NCBI GenBank assembly: GCA_016220125.1
Contig: JACRIF010000136.1
Location: 1-6,386 of the forward strand
Length of the DNA: 6,386 nucleotides
Direction of reading: 5' to 3'
Source: Candidatus Peregrinibacteria bacterium
GTDB lineage: Bacteria > Patescibacteriota > Gracilibacteria > UM-FILTER-43-11
How positions within the stretch are numbered: the first letter of the stretch is position 1; the number at the start of each line of letters is the position of its first letter. Below are positions 1 to 6,120 of this stretch, one piece after another. The translations under genes were made by a program, and so were the position numbers. Below the pieces are notes generated by a model that saw nothing but the letters and a program-made list of their open reading frames with translations, had not been told where the DNA came from and did not search any database.

Positions 1-1121
1 CCGGTGAGCTTGGCGAGCCTTTCTTGCAACTTCTCGCGGTCGAAATCCGAGGTGGTGTTCTCCAATTCCGCCTTGATGCTGGCGATGCGGGATTTGATGT
101 CTTCTTTTCGGCCTTTGCCCTCCACCACGGTGGTCTCCTCCTTGCTTGAAACCACTTTGCGGGCGCGGCCCAGATCCTCAAGCGTGGCATTCTCCAATTT
201 CAATCCGACCTCTTGGCTGATCACTCGGCCTCCGGTCAGCACGGCAATGTCTTGCAGCATCGCTTTTCGGCGATCCCCAAAGCCCGGAGCCTTCACGGCC
301 AAGGTGTGGAACGTGCCGCGCAATTTGTTGACCACCAAGGTGGCCAGCGCCTCGCCTTCGATATCCTCGGCGATGATGACGAGCTGTTTCTTGCCGGCTT
401 GGGCCATGGCCTCAAGCAAGGGCAGAATTTCTTGGATGCTCGAGATCTTTTGGTCCGTGATCAGCATGTAGGGGTCCTGGAACACCGAGTCCATGCGGGC
501 CGGGTCGGTGACCATGTAGGGCGAAATGTAACCGTTGTCGAACTGCATGCCCTCCACCATGTCGATGGTGAGGCCGACGGTCTGGCCTTCTTCCACCTGA
601 ACCACTCCGTCCCCTCCAACCTTCTCGAACACTTCCGCGATCAGGGTACCGACCTCCTCGTTCTGCGCGGAGATCGTGGCGACCTGGGCCATTTCCTCTT
701 TGGTGTGGATGGCCTTCTTCATCTTGTCCAATTCATCGATGACGACTTTCACCGCGCCCTGGATGCCCTGTTTAAGGAGCATGGGGTTCAGCTTGTTGGA
801 AGTGAGATGGTGCATGCCTTCCTTGATGATGGCGTGGGCCAGCACCGTGGCGGTGGTGGTGCCGTCGCCCGCGATGTCGTTGGTCTTGTTGGCGACCTCT
901 TTTACCAGTTGGGCGCCCATGTTCTCGTAGGGGTCCTCCAAATCGATCTCTTTGGCGATGGTCACACCGTCGTTTGTGATGGTGGGTGCGCCGTATTTCT
1001 TGTCCAAAAGGACATTCCGGCCCTTGGGGCCCATGGTAGCGCGAACCGCGTTGTTGAGCTTCTCAATACCAGCGAGCAGTTTCTCGCGAGCCTGGTCTCC
1101 GTGAAGGATTTGTTTAGCCAT
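1..1121 (-). CDS. groEL: Chaperonin GroEL (Hsp60), N-terminal 373 residues, 3' end outside window
   Basis: ATP-dependent group I chaperonin that forms the double-ring folding chamber closed by GroES in the cytoplasm. I translated the minus strand from the ATG at 1121 (MAKQILHGDQAREKLL) and found an open frame to the window edge. Visible family motifs are TMGPKGRNV (29-37), GAPTITNDGV (44-53), the nucleotide-site GDGTTTATVLA (85-95; D86 matches E. coli D87), VEGMQFDNGYISPY in the apical domain (189-202), EDIEGEALATLVVNKLRG (252-269), KAPGFGDRRKAMLQDIA (277-293) and TSDFDREKLQERLAKL (357-372). About 170 residues, including the second ATPase aspartate (E. coli D398) and the C-terminal tail, lie beyond position 1. 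It follows groES on the same strand after a gap of about 130 bp and is expected to share its HrcA-controlled promoter. The start has no Shine-Dalgarno (leader ATAAGTTTTATG). The family assignment is certain. Confidence 0.98.
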   Translation of the reverse strand, partial: MAKQILHGDQAREKLLAGIEKLNNAVRATMGPKGRNVLLDKKYGAPTITNDGVTIAKEIDLEDPYENMGAQLVKEVANKTNDIAGDGTTTATVLAHAIIKEGMHHLTSNKLNPMLLKQGIQGAVKVVIDELDKMKKAIHTKEEMAQVATISAQNEEVGTLIAEVFEKVGGDGVVQVEEGQTVGLTIDMVEGMQFDNGYISPYMVTDPARMDSVFQDPYMLITDQKISSIQEILPLLEAMAQAGKKQLVIIAEDIEGEALATLVVNKLRGTFHTLAVKAPGFGDRRKAMLQDIAVLTGGRVISQEVGLKLENATLEDLGRARKVVSSKEETTVVEGKGRKEDIKSRIASIKAELENTTSDFDREKLQERLAKLT

Positions 1122-1153
1122 AAAACTTATAAATTATTAGTATGTATTAATTT

Positions 1154-1232
1154 CGAATGGTTGGCCGTATTGTGGGCCGCATAGTGGTTGATGTTCTTAC
1201 CCAAGTTCCACAACGATTCGGCCTACCATTCG
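1154..1232 (-). other. Long intercistronic hairpin between groES and groEL
   Basis: In the minus-strand transcript the arm from 1232 to 1208 (CGAATGGTAGGCCG, then AATCGTTGTGG) pairs with the arm from 1176 to 1154 (CCCACAATACGGCCAACC, then ATTCG). Pairing is 8 bp, an A/A mismatch, 5 bp, an A/A mismatch, 2 bp, a 3-nt bulge and 5 bp, about 20 bp in all, closing a loop of about 32 nt. No U tract follows the second arm, so it does not look like an intrinsic terminator. mRNA processing or stabilisation between the two genes is a plausible role by inference. The 5' arm is made from the 12-bp repeat. Confidence 0.6.
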
Positions 1233-1262
1233 GTCAACGATTCGGTCCACTATTCGGATACA
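1215..1262. repeat. 12-bp tandem repeat, four units, at the groES 3' end
   Basis: On the plus strand the units are GATTCGGCCTAC (1215-1226), CATTCGGTCAAC (1227-1238), GATTCGGTCCAC (1239-1250) and TATTCGGATACA (1251-1262), sharing the core ATTCGG. The fourth unit diverges after its first seven bases. The array can also be read as a 24-bp duplication, 1211-1234 and 1235-1258, with 20 of 24 positions identical. It spans the last groES codons and the second TAG. Confidence 0.8.
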
Positions 1263-1312
1263 ATCGCCCTGATCGACGTCATCTCCACAATCTTGTATTC
1301 CACGCCATCCAC
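1250..1312 (-). pseudogene. groES: Detached C-terminal 20 codons of groES after the in-frame TAG
   Basis: Directly after the TAG at codon 77 the same frame reads VDGVEYKIVEMTSIRAIVSE and then TAG. This matches the expected GroES ending (E. coli: [21 protein letters not shown]), and the TAG falls where other GroES proteins usually carry Lys or Glu. One base change from AAG, GAG or CAG would restore a 97-residue protein. The segment has no start codon at its head and cannot be a separate gene. The part matching SESDIL reads EMTSIR, which is somewhat less conserved and could be mild decay or normal divergence. The last codons overlap a 12-bp tandem repeat. Confidence 0.75.
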
Positions 1313-1543
1313 CTACACATCCTCCCCCGAATATTGCCCGCAAAGCACGCGGTCGCCGACCTTCAATTCGATGGGAAGCTCGTGGCCCGTGGAGGTGATG
1401 TTGGTCTTTGAGACCGCGACGATCTCGCCCTCGCGGGGCTTTTCCTTGTTGGCCGTGTCCGGGATCACGATCCCGCTTTTGGTCATTTCCTCTTTTTGGA
1501 GGGGCTTGATGACCGCGTAGCCGTTGAGCGGTTTGATTTTCAT
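1313..1543 (-). CDS. groES: Co-chaperonin GroES (Hsp10), 76 residues, apparently cut short by an in-frame TAG
   Basis: Lid of the GroEL chamber, normally a heptamer of about 95-97 residue subunits. The ATG at 1543 starts MKIKPLNGYAVIKPL. The mobile loop that contacts GroEL is visible (KEEMTKSGIVIPDTANKEK, about 17-35, with hydrophobic GIVIP at 24-28), followed by the core GEIVAVSK (39-46) and KVGDRVLCGQYSGEDV (61-76). Codon 77 is TAG (1313-1315), but the same frame continues with a typical GroES C-terminus to a second TAG at 1250-1252, giving 97 codons. The lost segment includes the last beta strands; in known structures the C-terminal strand pairs with the N-terminal strand of the neighbouring subunit, so a 76-residue product is expected to assemble poorly. 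This could be a real nonsense mutation, readthrough or a sequence error. A CIRCE operator and promoter lie upstream and groEL lies downstream. Confidence 0.9.
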   Translation of the reverse strand: MKIKPLNGYAVIKPLQKEEMTKSGIVIPDTANKEKPREGEIVAVSKTNITSTGHELPIELKVGDRVLCGQYSGEDV

Positions 1544-1583
1544 AAAACTAAAATTAGATGATTAATTTGTGATTGAGTCGATT

Positions 1584-1610
1584 TTAGCACTTTCAAGAAG
1601 TGAGTGCTAA
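1584..1610. promoter_or_regulatory. CIRCE operator (HrcA binding site) of groES-groEL
   Basis: The inverted repeat TTAGCACTT - 9 nt - GAGTGCTAA matches the CIRCE consensus TTAGCACTC-N9-GAGTGCTAA at 17 of 18 arm positions, with the exact 9-bp spacer. It lies 41 bp upstream of the groES start and just downstream of the -10 box, where bound HrcA would block initiation. HrcA repression relieved by heat shock is the established mechanism for this element. hrcA itself is not in the window. Confidence 0.96.
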
Positions 1611-1613
1611 TAA

Positions 1614-1641
1614 ATTGTAGCAAGCTTCGTTGTGGAGTCAA
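1614..1641 (-). promoter_or_regulatory. Sigma70-type promoter of groES-groEL
   Basis: On the minus strand the -35 box is TTGACT (1641-1636) and the -10 box is TACAAT (1619-1614), with a 16-bp spacer. The predicted transcription start falls at the upstream edge of or inside CIRCE, a classic HrcA arrangement. The leader is about 65 nt long and A/T-rich. Confidence 0.8.
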
Positions 1642-1676
1642 TAATTAAGCTTTGAGTTTTGAGTGGCTCCCAGCTC

Positions 1677-3359
1677 TTATTTAAGTAGTAGGTATCCTTC
1701 CGTGCTTACGCCATCGGTGAACACATGCTTGACCCATGTGACCGCCTCAAACGGATCCAAAAGGTTCCCCAGGATCGCGGCGGCGGGGATGGCTTTGAGC
1801 AGGGGGGTGGCGTTCGCGAGGTCCACAAAGGTGACCTCGTCGTTCACGGCGCTCAAATTGCTGAGGGATTGGCGGTAGGCCTGCGATTGCGAGAGGACGA
1901 ACTTCGGCGATTCGCCCAAATCGATGGTTTCGCGGATGGATTCCGGATGGTTGCTCAAAATGACCAGCTGGTCCGTGACCGCGGTGCAAAGCCCGTAGGG
2001 CGAGTCGGTGATTTCAAGGCAATGGATCTCGGTGCCCTTGTAGGTTTCATCCGATTCTGTGAGTCGGGTGGCATCGGCCACCAGTTCTTTGCTTTCGGTG
2101 CCGTCGGGAAGGGTCACCGATTTCACGCGGGGCGAGAATTGGGCCGCGAGCATGCGGAAGCCGGCCAGCATTTTTTTGAGTTTGATCTCGGCGAACGTGC
2201 GGTCGGAATGTTTGAGGAGGAGTTTGACCCCGAGGGCATCGCCCTCCAGTCGTTCGAGGGCGACCGCGTACTCGCCTTCGAACAAGGGGTACAGGTCGTC
2301 GCCCAAGCTGATGTCGTCGCCGAACACTTTGCTCACCTGCGCGCGCAGGATGCCCTCCAAAATGATTCCGTAGGAGGGGTTCAGTTGGCTCAGGGTCTCA
2401 AGCGTGTTCTGCCATTCCGCGCTCAAATTGGAACCACCCAGGTAGGCGGCCAGGTTTTTGGAGCCGAGGGAATCGGCCAAGCCCCTCAGGGCAGGGGTGG
2501 ATTTGGCGGTTTCGCCTTTGCTCAGGGCCAAGGCGTCGGGCTGGACGGAAAGCAGGGTGTTGAAATGGAACCCGTTGTATTCCTTGCGCACCGTCAGGGT
2601 CAGGTGGTTGAGAATGCTTTTGAGCGGGGCGACGGTTTGGCCAAGCTGGCTTCCGGCACCGAAGGAAAGGGCCTGCAGGTTCAAATAGCCACGAGCCCAC
2701 GCTTTCCGGGGAAGGTTGGCCAGTGATTTCTGGAATTGGAGATCTGAATCCAGGCTGGGCAGTTTTTGTTGGTCGACTTGCTGGATGAGCTGGATCGTTT
2801 CGGGTTGTTTGGCCACGAAGAGGTACGGCCCCACAAAACCAAATACGAATGCTTGGCCTTTGGGGTAGCTGTAAATGGGGTGTTTTTTGTCTCCGAAAAT
2901 GGTGAGCGTTTCATCGGGCAGGGCCAGGGTTTTCATGAAGGCGAGCGCCTTGCCATGGGTGGGGGAGCGGAGGAACAAAACGAGTTTGTTCTCGGGGGTG
3001 CCGTCGTCGAGCAGGGCAAGCCCCATTCGACCTTGGGGAAGTTTGCTTTGAAGGGTGGCCATGTCCAAGCCGAACGAGCCTTTGACCACGGCGGTCAGGC
3101 CCAACAGGTCCAACACGGTTTCCTGGCTCAGCCGGGGGGGCAGGGTCAGATCCTCCAGCTCAAGGGTCGCGATGGTTTTCTCGGCGGGCAACAGAGTGGT
3201 CACGCTCCGGTTGGTCAGCGAGAACCAGAACAAGGTGGCCAAAAAAAGCGCCAGCAAGACAAGGCCGACCCCCAGGATGGCGAAAAGGAATCGGTCAAAA
3301 AGCGTGGAGGTCTTTCGGAATTTTTGCAGGAGGATTTTGAGATGCCAAGGATGACTCAT
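1677..3359 (-). CDS. Membrane-anchored DUF3352-like protein, 560 residues, function unknown
   Basis: The N-terminus is basic (KILLQKFRKTS), followed by one strongly hydrophobic segment at about residues 24-48 (FLFAILGVGLVLLALFLATLFWFSL). The large remaining domain is therefore expected outside the cytoplasmic membrane, with the N-terminus inside. There is no lipobox cysteine and no typical signal peptidase site, so it is probably an uncleaved anchor. Segments resembling DUF3352 proteins as I remember them are LPQGRMGLALLDDG (107-120), NLAAYLGGSNLSAEWQNTL (302-320) and DDLYPLFEGEYAVALER (354-370). No catalytic motif is visible and I assign no function. The ATG at 3359 has an extended -10 promoter about 50 bp upstream but no Shine-Dalgarno. 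The stop (TAA) lies only about 35 bp before the groES -35 box, and I see no terminator between them, so some readthrough into groES is possible. Confidence 0.8.
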   Translation of the reverse strand: MSHPWHLKILLQKFRKTSTLFDRFLFAILGVGLVLLALFLATLFWFSLTNRSVTTLLPAEKTIATLELEDLTLPPRLSQETVLDLLGLTAVVKGSFGLDMATLQSKLPQGRMGLALLDDGTPENKLVLFLRSPTHGKALAFMKTLALPDETLTIFGDKKHPIYSYPKGQAFVFGFVGPYLFVAKQPETIQLIQQVDQQKLPSLDSDLQFQKSLANLPRKAWARGYLNLQALSFGAGSQLGQTVAPLKSILNHLTLTVRKEYNGFHFNTLLSVQPDALALSKGETAKSTPALRGLADSLGSKNLAAYLGGSNLSAEWQNTLETLSQLNPSYGIILEGILRAQVSKVFGDDISLGDDLYPLFEGEYAVALERLEGDALGVKLLLKHSDRTFAEIKLKKMLAGFRMLAAQFSPRVKSVTLPDGTESKELVADATRLTESDETYKGTEIHCLEITDSPYGLCTAVTDQLVILSNHPESIRETIDLGESPKFVLSQSQAYRQSLSNLSAVNDEVTFVDLANATPLLKAIPAAAILGNLLDPFEAVTWVKHVFTDGVSTEGYLLLK

Positions 3360-3409
3360 AATGGAGGACGATTACGGACAAAATGTCGAACATGGTACGA
3401 CTTCGCAAT

Positions 3410-3418
3410 ATTATATCA
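3410..3418 (-). promoter_or_regulatory. Extended -10 promoter of the DUF3352-like gene
   Basis: The minus strand reads TGATATAAT, an exact TGnTATAAT extended -10. No convincing -35 is seen at the proper distance, which extended -10 promoters often do not need. The predicted start is near 3403, giving a leader of about 44 nt. The -35 region lies within a 60-bp imperfect palindrome. Confidence 0.65.
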
Positions 3419-3421
3419 GTC

Positions 3422-3481
3422 AATGCTACGAAGCTTTGATTTGGCACTCAAGATAGGAGTCCAAAATTGCTTCGTCGCATT
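3422..3481. repeat. 60-bp imperfect palindrome upstream of the DUF3352-like gene
   Basis: Paired arms on the plus strand, from outside inwards, are AATGC/GCATT (3422-3426 with 3477-3481), ACGAAGC/GCTTCGT (3428-3434 with 3469-3475), TTTGG/CCAAA (3440-3444 with 3461-3465) and ACTC/GAGT (3446-3449 with 3457-3460), closing a 7-nt loop. That is 21 base pairs interrupted by one mismatch, a 5/3 internal loop and a single-base bulge. It lies just upstream of the extended -10 box. It has no T tract like a terminator and could be an operator, the remnant of a small repeat element, or a structured RNA. Confidence 0.6.
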
Positions 3482-3583
3482 CATTCAATTTTAAAAGCGA
3501 AGGAGCATGAAAATGCAATCAGATTCTAATGGTCAAAATCTCAAAGGGCAAACCAATCTTAAAAGTGGCGATGCATCGCTCGC

Positions 3584-3616
3584 AAAAAGCGACACGCCAT
3601 TGAATGGGTGTCGCTT
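3584..3616 (-). terminator. Rho-independent terminator of topA
   Basis: On the minus strand AAGCGACACCC (3616-3606) pairs with GCGTGTCGCTT (3597-3587) across an 8-nt loop (ATTCAATG), with one C/C mismatch, and the second arm runs into TTTTT (3588-3584). It begins 26 bp after the topA stop codon, so it should end the topA transcript and separate it from the next gene. Confidence 0.88.
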
Positions 3617-3647
3617 AAAGCTTATCGCTTATTGCTTACGGCTTACT
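3613..3647. repeat. Heptamer array TAAGCNN, five units, at the topA 3' end
   Basis: Plus-strand units are GCTTAAA, GCTTATC, GCTTATT, GCTTACG and GCTTACT, in exact 7-bp phase from 3613 to 3647. On the minus strand they read TAAGCNN in tandem. The topA stop codon TAA (3645-3643) is the start of the first unit in transcription order, and the outermost unit overlaps the terminator stem. Confidence 0.75.
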
Positions 3648-5910
3648 CCTCCGTCTCGTCAGCGCCCTCTTTCGCCTCCACAATCGTTTCCTTCCCGCAT
3701 TTCTCGCACTTGATCAAATCCTTCTTGGCTTGGACCTGCAAGCCTCCGCACACGGGGCATGGGTCGTCGATGGGTTTGCTCCACGTCGCGAAATCGCATT
3801 TGGGGTAATTCGAGCAACCGTAGAAGATCTTGGCCTTCCGGGTGCGCTTTTCCACCAAGGCTCCGCCGCATTTGGGGCATTTCACCTTGAGGGGATGGGT
3901 CAGCGGGCGGGTGGTCTTGCATTCGGGATACTTGGAGCAGGCGAGGAATTTCCCGAATCGTCCGTTGCGGATGATCATGGGCGATCCGCATTTGTCGCAC
4001 TTTTCGTTCTTGAATTCCTCCTGGAGCTTGGCTTCCTCCTCTTTGCCGGCCTCGGTCAGCAACGGTTTGGCGTTCTTGCATTTGGGGTAGGCGGAGCAGC
4101 TCAAAAATTTGCCGTTCTTGCCGAGTTTCACCATCATCGGGGAGCCACAGAGGTTGCAGATCTCGTCGGTTTTTTCGGTGATGGAATCGCCTTTTTTGAT
4201 GCTCTTCTTCTTTTCCTCGATCGTCTTTTCGAACGGGGTGTAGAACTCGCGGATGACCGGCACCCACTTTTCCTCGCCCTCGGCGATGTTGTCGAGCCGT
4301 GCTTCCATGTGCGCCGTGAATTTCAGGTCCACGATCGCCGGGAAATGCTCCATCAGGAAGTCGTTCACGATCGTGCCGATTTCCATGGGGTACAGTTTTT
4401 TGTCCGGCTTCTTTTCCACATACCCGCGGGTGATGATGGTCGAGATGGTCGGCGCGTAGGTGGACGGGCGTCCGATGCCCTCCGATTCCATCTTTTTCAC
4501 CAGCATGGCTTCGGTGTACCGGGCGGGCGGTTGGGTGAATTTCTGCTCGGAATTGATCTTGATCAAGTCGCACACCTCGCCCACGGTGAGCGGGGGCAGG
4601 ATGGACTCCTTGTCGGCCAGCGCCTCGTCGGGATGGTCCGTGCCCTCCACATAGGCTTTCATGAAGCCGGGGAACTTGATCACCTGGCCCTTGGCGGTCA
4701 GGGTGTAGCCGTTGCCCGAGTCCACGGTGACCGTGGTCAGGTCCATGGTGGCGGCCACCATTTGGCAGGCGATGGTGCGCTCCCAGATCAACTTGTAGAG
4801 TTTGTATTGAGCGGGTTCCAGATGCTCTTTCACCGAGGCGGGGGTCTTGGCGGGGTCGGTGGGGCGGATCGCCTCATGCGCCTCCTGGGCGCCTTTCATT
4901 TTTTTGGTGTAGACGCGCGGGGTGGAAAGCACGTAGTCCGCTCCGTACATGTCCTTGATCACCTTGGGCACTTCCTTCAAAAATTCCTGAGAAAGGTTGT
5001 ACGAGTCGGTACGCATGTAGGTGATCAAACCGGTGTGTTCCTTTCCCAATGCCACGCCCTCGTACAATTGTTGGGCGATCACCATGGTTTGCTTCACCGA
5101 GAAGCCGAGCTTGCGCGAGGCCTCCTGTTGGAGCGAGCTGGTGATGAACGGAGCCGTGGGCTCGCGCTTCGAATCCTTTTTGACCAGATCGGCGACCGTG
5201 TATTTTGCCTTCTCAAGGTCGATCAAAATTTTGTCCGCCTGCGCCTTGTTTTTGACCTCGGCTTTCTTGTCCCCGATTTTGGCGAGGTCGACTTGGAATT
5301 CCCCTTTTTTCGCCTTCAAATCCGCGCCGATGTTCCAGTATTCCTCGGGTTTGAACGCCAAAATTTCGCGCTCGCGGTCGACAATCAAACGCACGGCCAC
5401 GCTTTGCACACGGCCGGCGCTCAGCCCGCCACGGATCTTGGTCCATAGCAGGGGGGAAAGTTTGTAGCCCACCAAACGGTCGAGCACGCGCCGAGCCTGC
5501 TGGGCGTGGATCAAATTGATGTCGAGCTCGCGGGGGTTCTCGAGGGCGGCGAGCACGGCGGGTTTGGTGATTTCATGGAACGCGATACGTTTGTACTCCC
5601 CCTTTTTCAGTTTGAGGGCGTGGGCCAGGTGCCAGGCGATGCTTTCCCCTTCGCGGTCCTCGTCGCTTGCGAGCCAGACCATGGTGTCGCCGTGCTTGTG
5701 CACCAGTTCGTTCAACTCCTTCACGATTTTTTTCTTGTCCGTGCTGATTTCGTAGGTGGGCTCGAAATCGTGCTCGGTGTCGATGCCGATCTCTTTTTTG
5801 GGCAAATCGCGAATATGGCCCATGGAGGCCTTGATGTCGTATTTGGCGCCCAGGAATTTCTTGAGGGTCTTTGCCTTGGCCGGGGACTCGACGATAATAA
5901 CGTGGTTCAT
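3643..5910 (-). CDS. topA: DNA topoisomerase I (type IA), 755 residues, four zinc ribbons
   Basis: Relaxes negative supercoils by cutting one strand and passing the other through. The N-terminal Toprim domain shows VIIVESPAKAKT (4-15; E8) and the metal-binding SDEDREGE (82-89; D83, D85, E87). The central domain has HAQQARRVLDRLVGYKLSPLLW (135-156), GLSAGRVQSVAVRL (162-175) and the catalytic tyrosine Y298 in GLITYMRTDSYNLS, then AHEAIRPTD (344-352) and GIGRPSTYAPTI (478-489). The C-terminus carries four Cys4 zinc ribbons with cysteines at 585/588/605/611, 638/641/658/664, 678/681/699/705 and 718/721/735/738, then an acidic tail. I prefer the ATG at 5910 because MNHVIIVESPAKAK matches the family start; an in-frame TTG at 5928 would add six residues. 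There is no Shine-Dalgarno at either. It is divergent from the HU gene, with heptamer arrays at both ends and its own terminator. Confidence 0.98.
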   Translation of the reverse strand: MNHVIIVESPAKAKTLKKFLGAKYDIKASMGHIRDLPKKEIGIDTEHDFEPTYEISTDKKKIVKELNELVHKHGDTMVWLASDEDREGESIAWHLAHALKLKKGEYKRIAFHEITKPAVLAALENPRELDINLIHAQQARRVLDRLVGYKLSPLLWTKIRGGLSAGRVQSVAVRLIVDREREILAFKPEEYWNIGADLKAKKGEFQVDLAKIGDKKAEVKNKAQADKILIDLEKAKYTVADLVKKDSKREPTAPFITSSLQQEASRKLGFSVKQTMVIAQQLYEGVALGKEHTGLITYMRTDSYNLSQEFLKEVPKVIKDMYGADYVLSTPRVYTKKMKGAQEAHEAIRPTDPAKTPASVKEHLEPAQYKLYKLIWERTIACQMVAATMDLTTVTVDSGNGYTLTAKGQVIKFPGFMKAYVEGTDHPDEALADKESILPPLTVGEVCDLIKINSEQKFTQPPARYTEAMLVKKMESEGIGRPSTYAPTISTIITRGYVEKKPDKKLYPMEIGTIVNDFLMEHFPAIVDLKFTAHMEARLDNIAEGEEKWVPVIREFYTPFEKTIEEKKKSIKKGDSITEKTDEICNLCGSPMMVKLGKNGKFLSCSAYPKCKNAKPLLTEAGKEEEAKLQEEFKNEKCDKCGSPMIIRNGRFGKFLACSKYPECKTTRPLTHPLKVKCPKCGGALVEKRTRKAKIFYGCSNYPKCDFATWSKPIDDPCPVCGGLQVQAKKDLIKCEKCGKETIVEAKEGADETEE

Positions 5911-5941
5911 GCGTGAAACGATTATCAATTAACCGCTAAGT

Positions 5942-5969
5942 GCTTACCGCTTACCGCTTATCGCTTGCC
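5942..5969. repeat. Heptamer array TAAGCNN, four units, in the topA leader
   Basis: Plus-strand units GCTTACC, GCTTACC, GCTTATC and GCTTGCC lie in exact 7-bp phase, with a degenerate GCTAAGT at 5935-5941 on the start-codon side. It is the same family as the array at the topA stop codon. An inverted copy, GGTAAGCG at 5979-5986, can pair with CGCTTACC at 5948-5955, so the leader RNA could fold into an 8-bp stem. Confidence 0.72.
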
Positions 5970-6087
5970 GAATAATAAGGTAAGCGCGCTGAGTCTTGCT
6001 TTTAAAGGGGTTTTTGTCAGTTTGGTTAGGGTTTCATAGGCAAAAGTGAACAATTTGGATTCAAAAAACCTTCTTGGAACAAAGGGG

Positions 6088-6116
6088 AGGGTATCGGGAC
6101 AAATCTTAATTGTCAA
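6088..6116 (-). promoter_or_regulatory. Possible topA promoter, far upstream
   Basis: On the minus strand TTGACA (6116-6111) is a perfect -35 box and, after 17 bp, TACCCT (6093-6088) is a poor -10 box with three of six matches. It would give a leader of about 170 nt holding the heptamer array. An A/T-rich TTATTAT at 5978-5972 is an alternative -10 without a -35. Confidence 0.3.
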
Positions 6117-6120
6117 ATCG

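Noticed and set aside
213..1184. 323-codon plus-strand open frame across the left end
   Set aside because: It is the reverse complement of groEL and its leader; the groEL frame on the other strand has unmistakable family motifs.
1250..1315. UAG reassigned to an amino acid as a general genetic code
   Set aside because: No other real gene in the window has an internal TAG, and reading the second groES TAG as sense would add an implausible tail. UGA recoding to glycine is also not supported, as no real gene here has an internal TGA.
1642..1676. Terminator for the DUF3352-like gene
   Set aside because: I searched the short gap before the groES promoter and found no stem followed by a T tract.
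3568..3579. Perfect 12-bp palindrome GCGATGCATCGC near the topA terminator
   Set aside because: Too short and isolated to call a site; the terminator stem next to it is complete without it.
3507..3713. Plus-strand open frame with AAGGAG seven bases before an ATG at 3513
   Set aside because: It runs through the topA terminator hairpin, the heptamer array and antisense of the topA C-terminus. The AAGGAG is probably chance, since real genes here lack one.
3730..5448. 572-codon plus-strand open frame
   Set aside because: Entirely antisense to topA; a His/Gly/Val-rich translation typical of antisense shadows of GC-rich genes.
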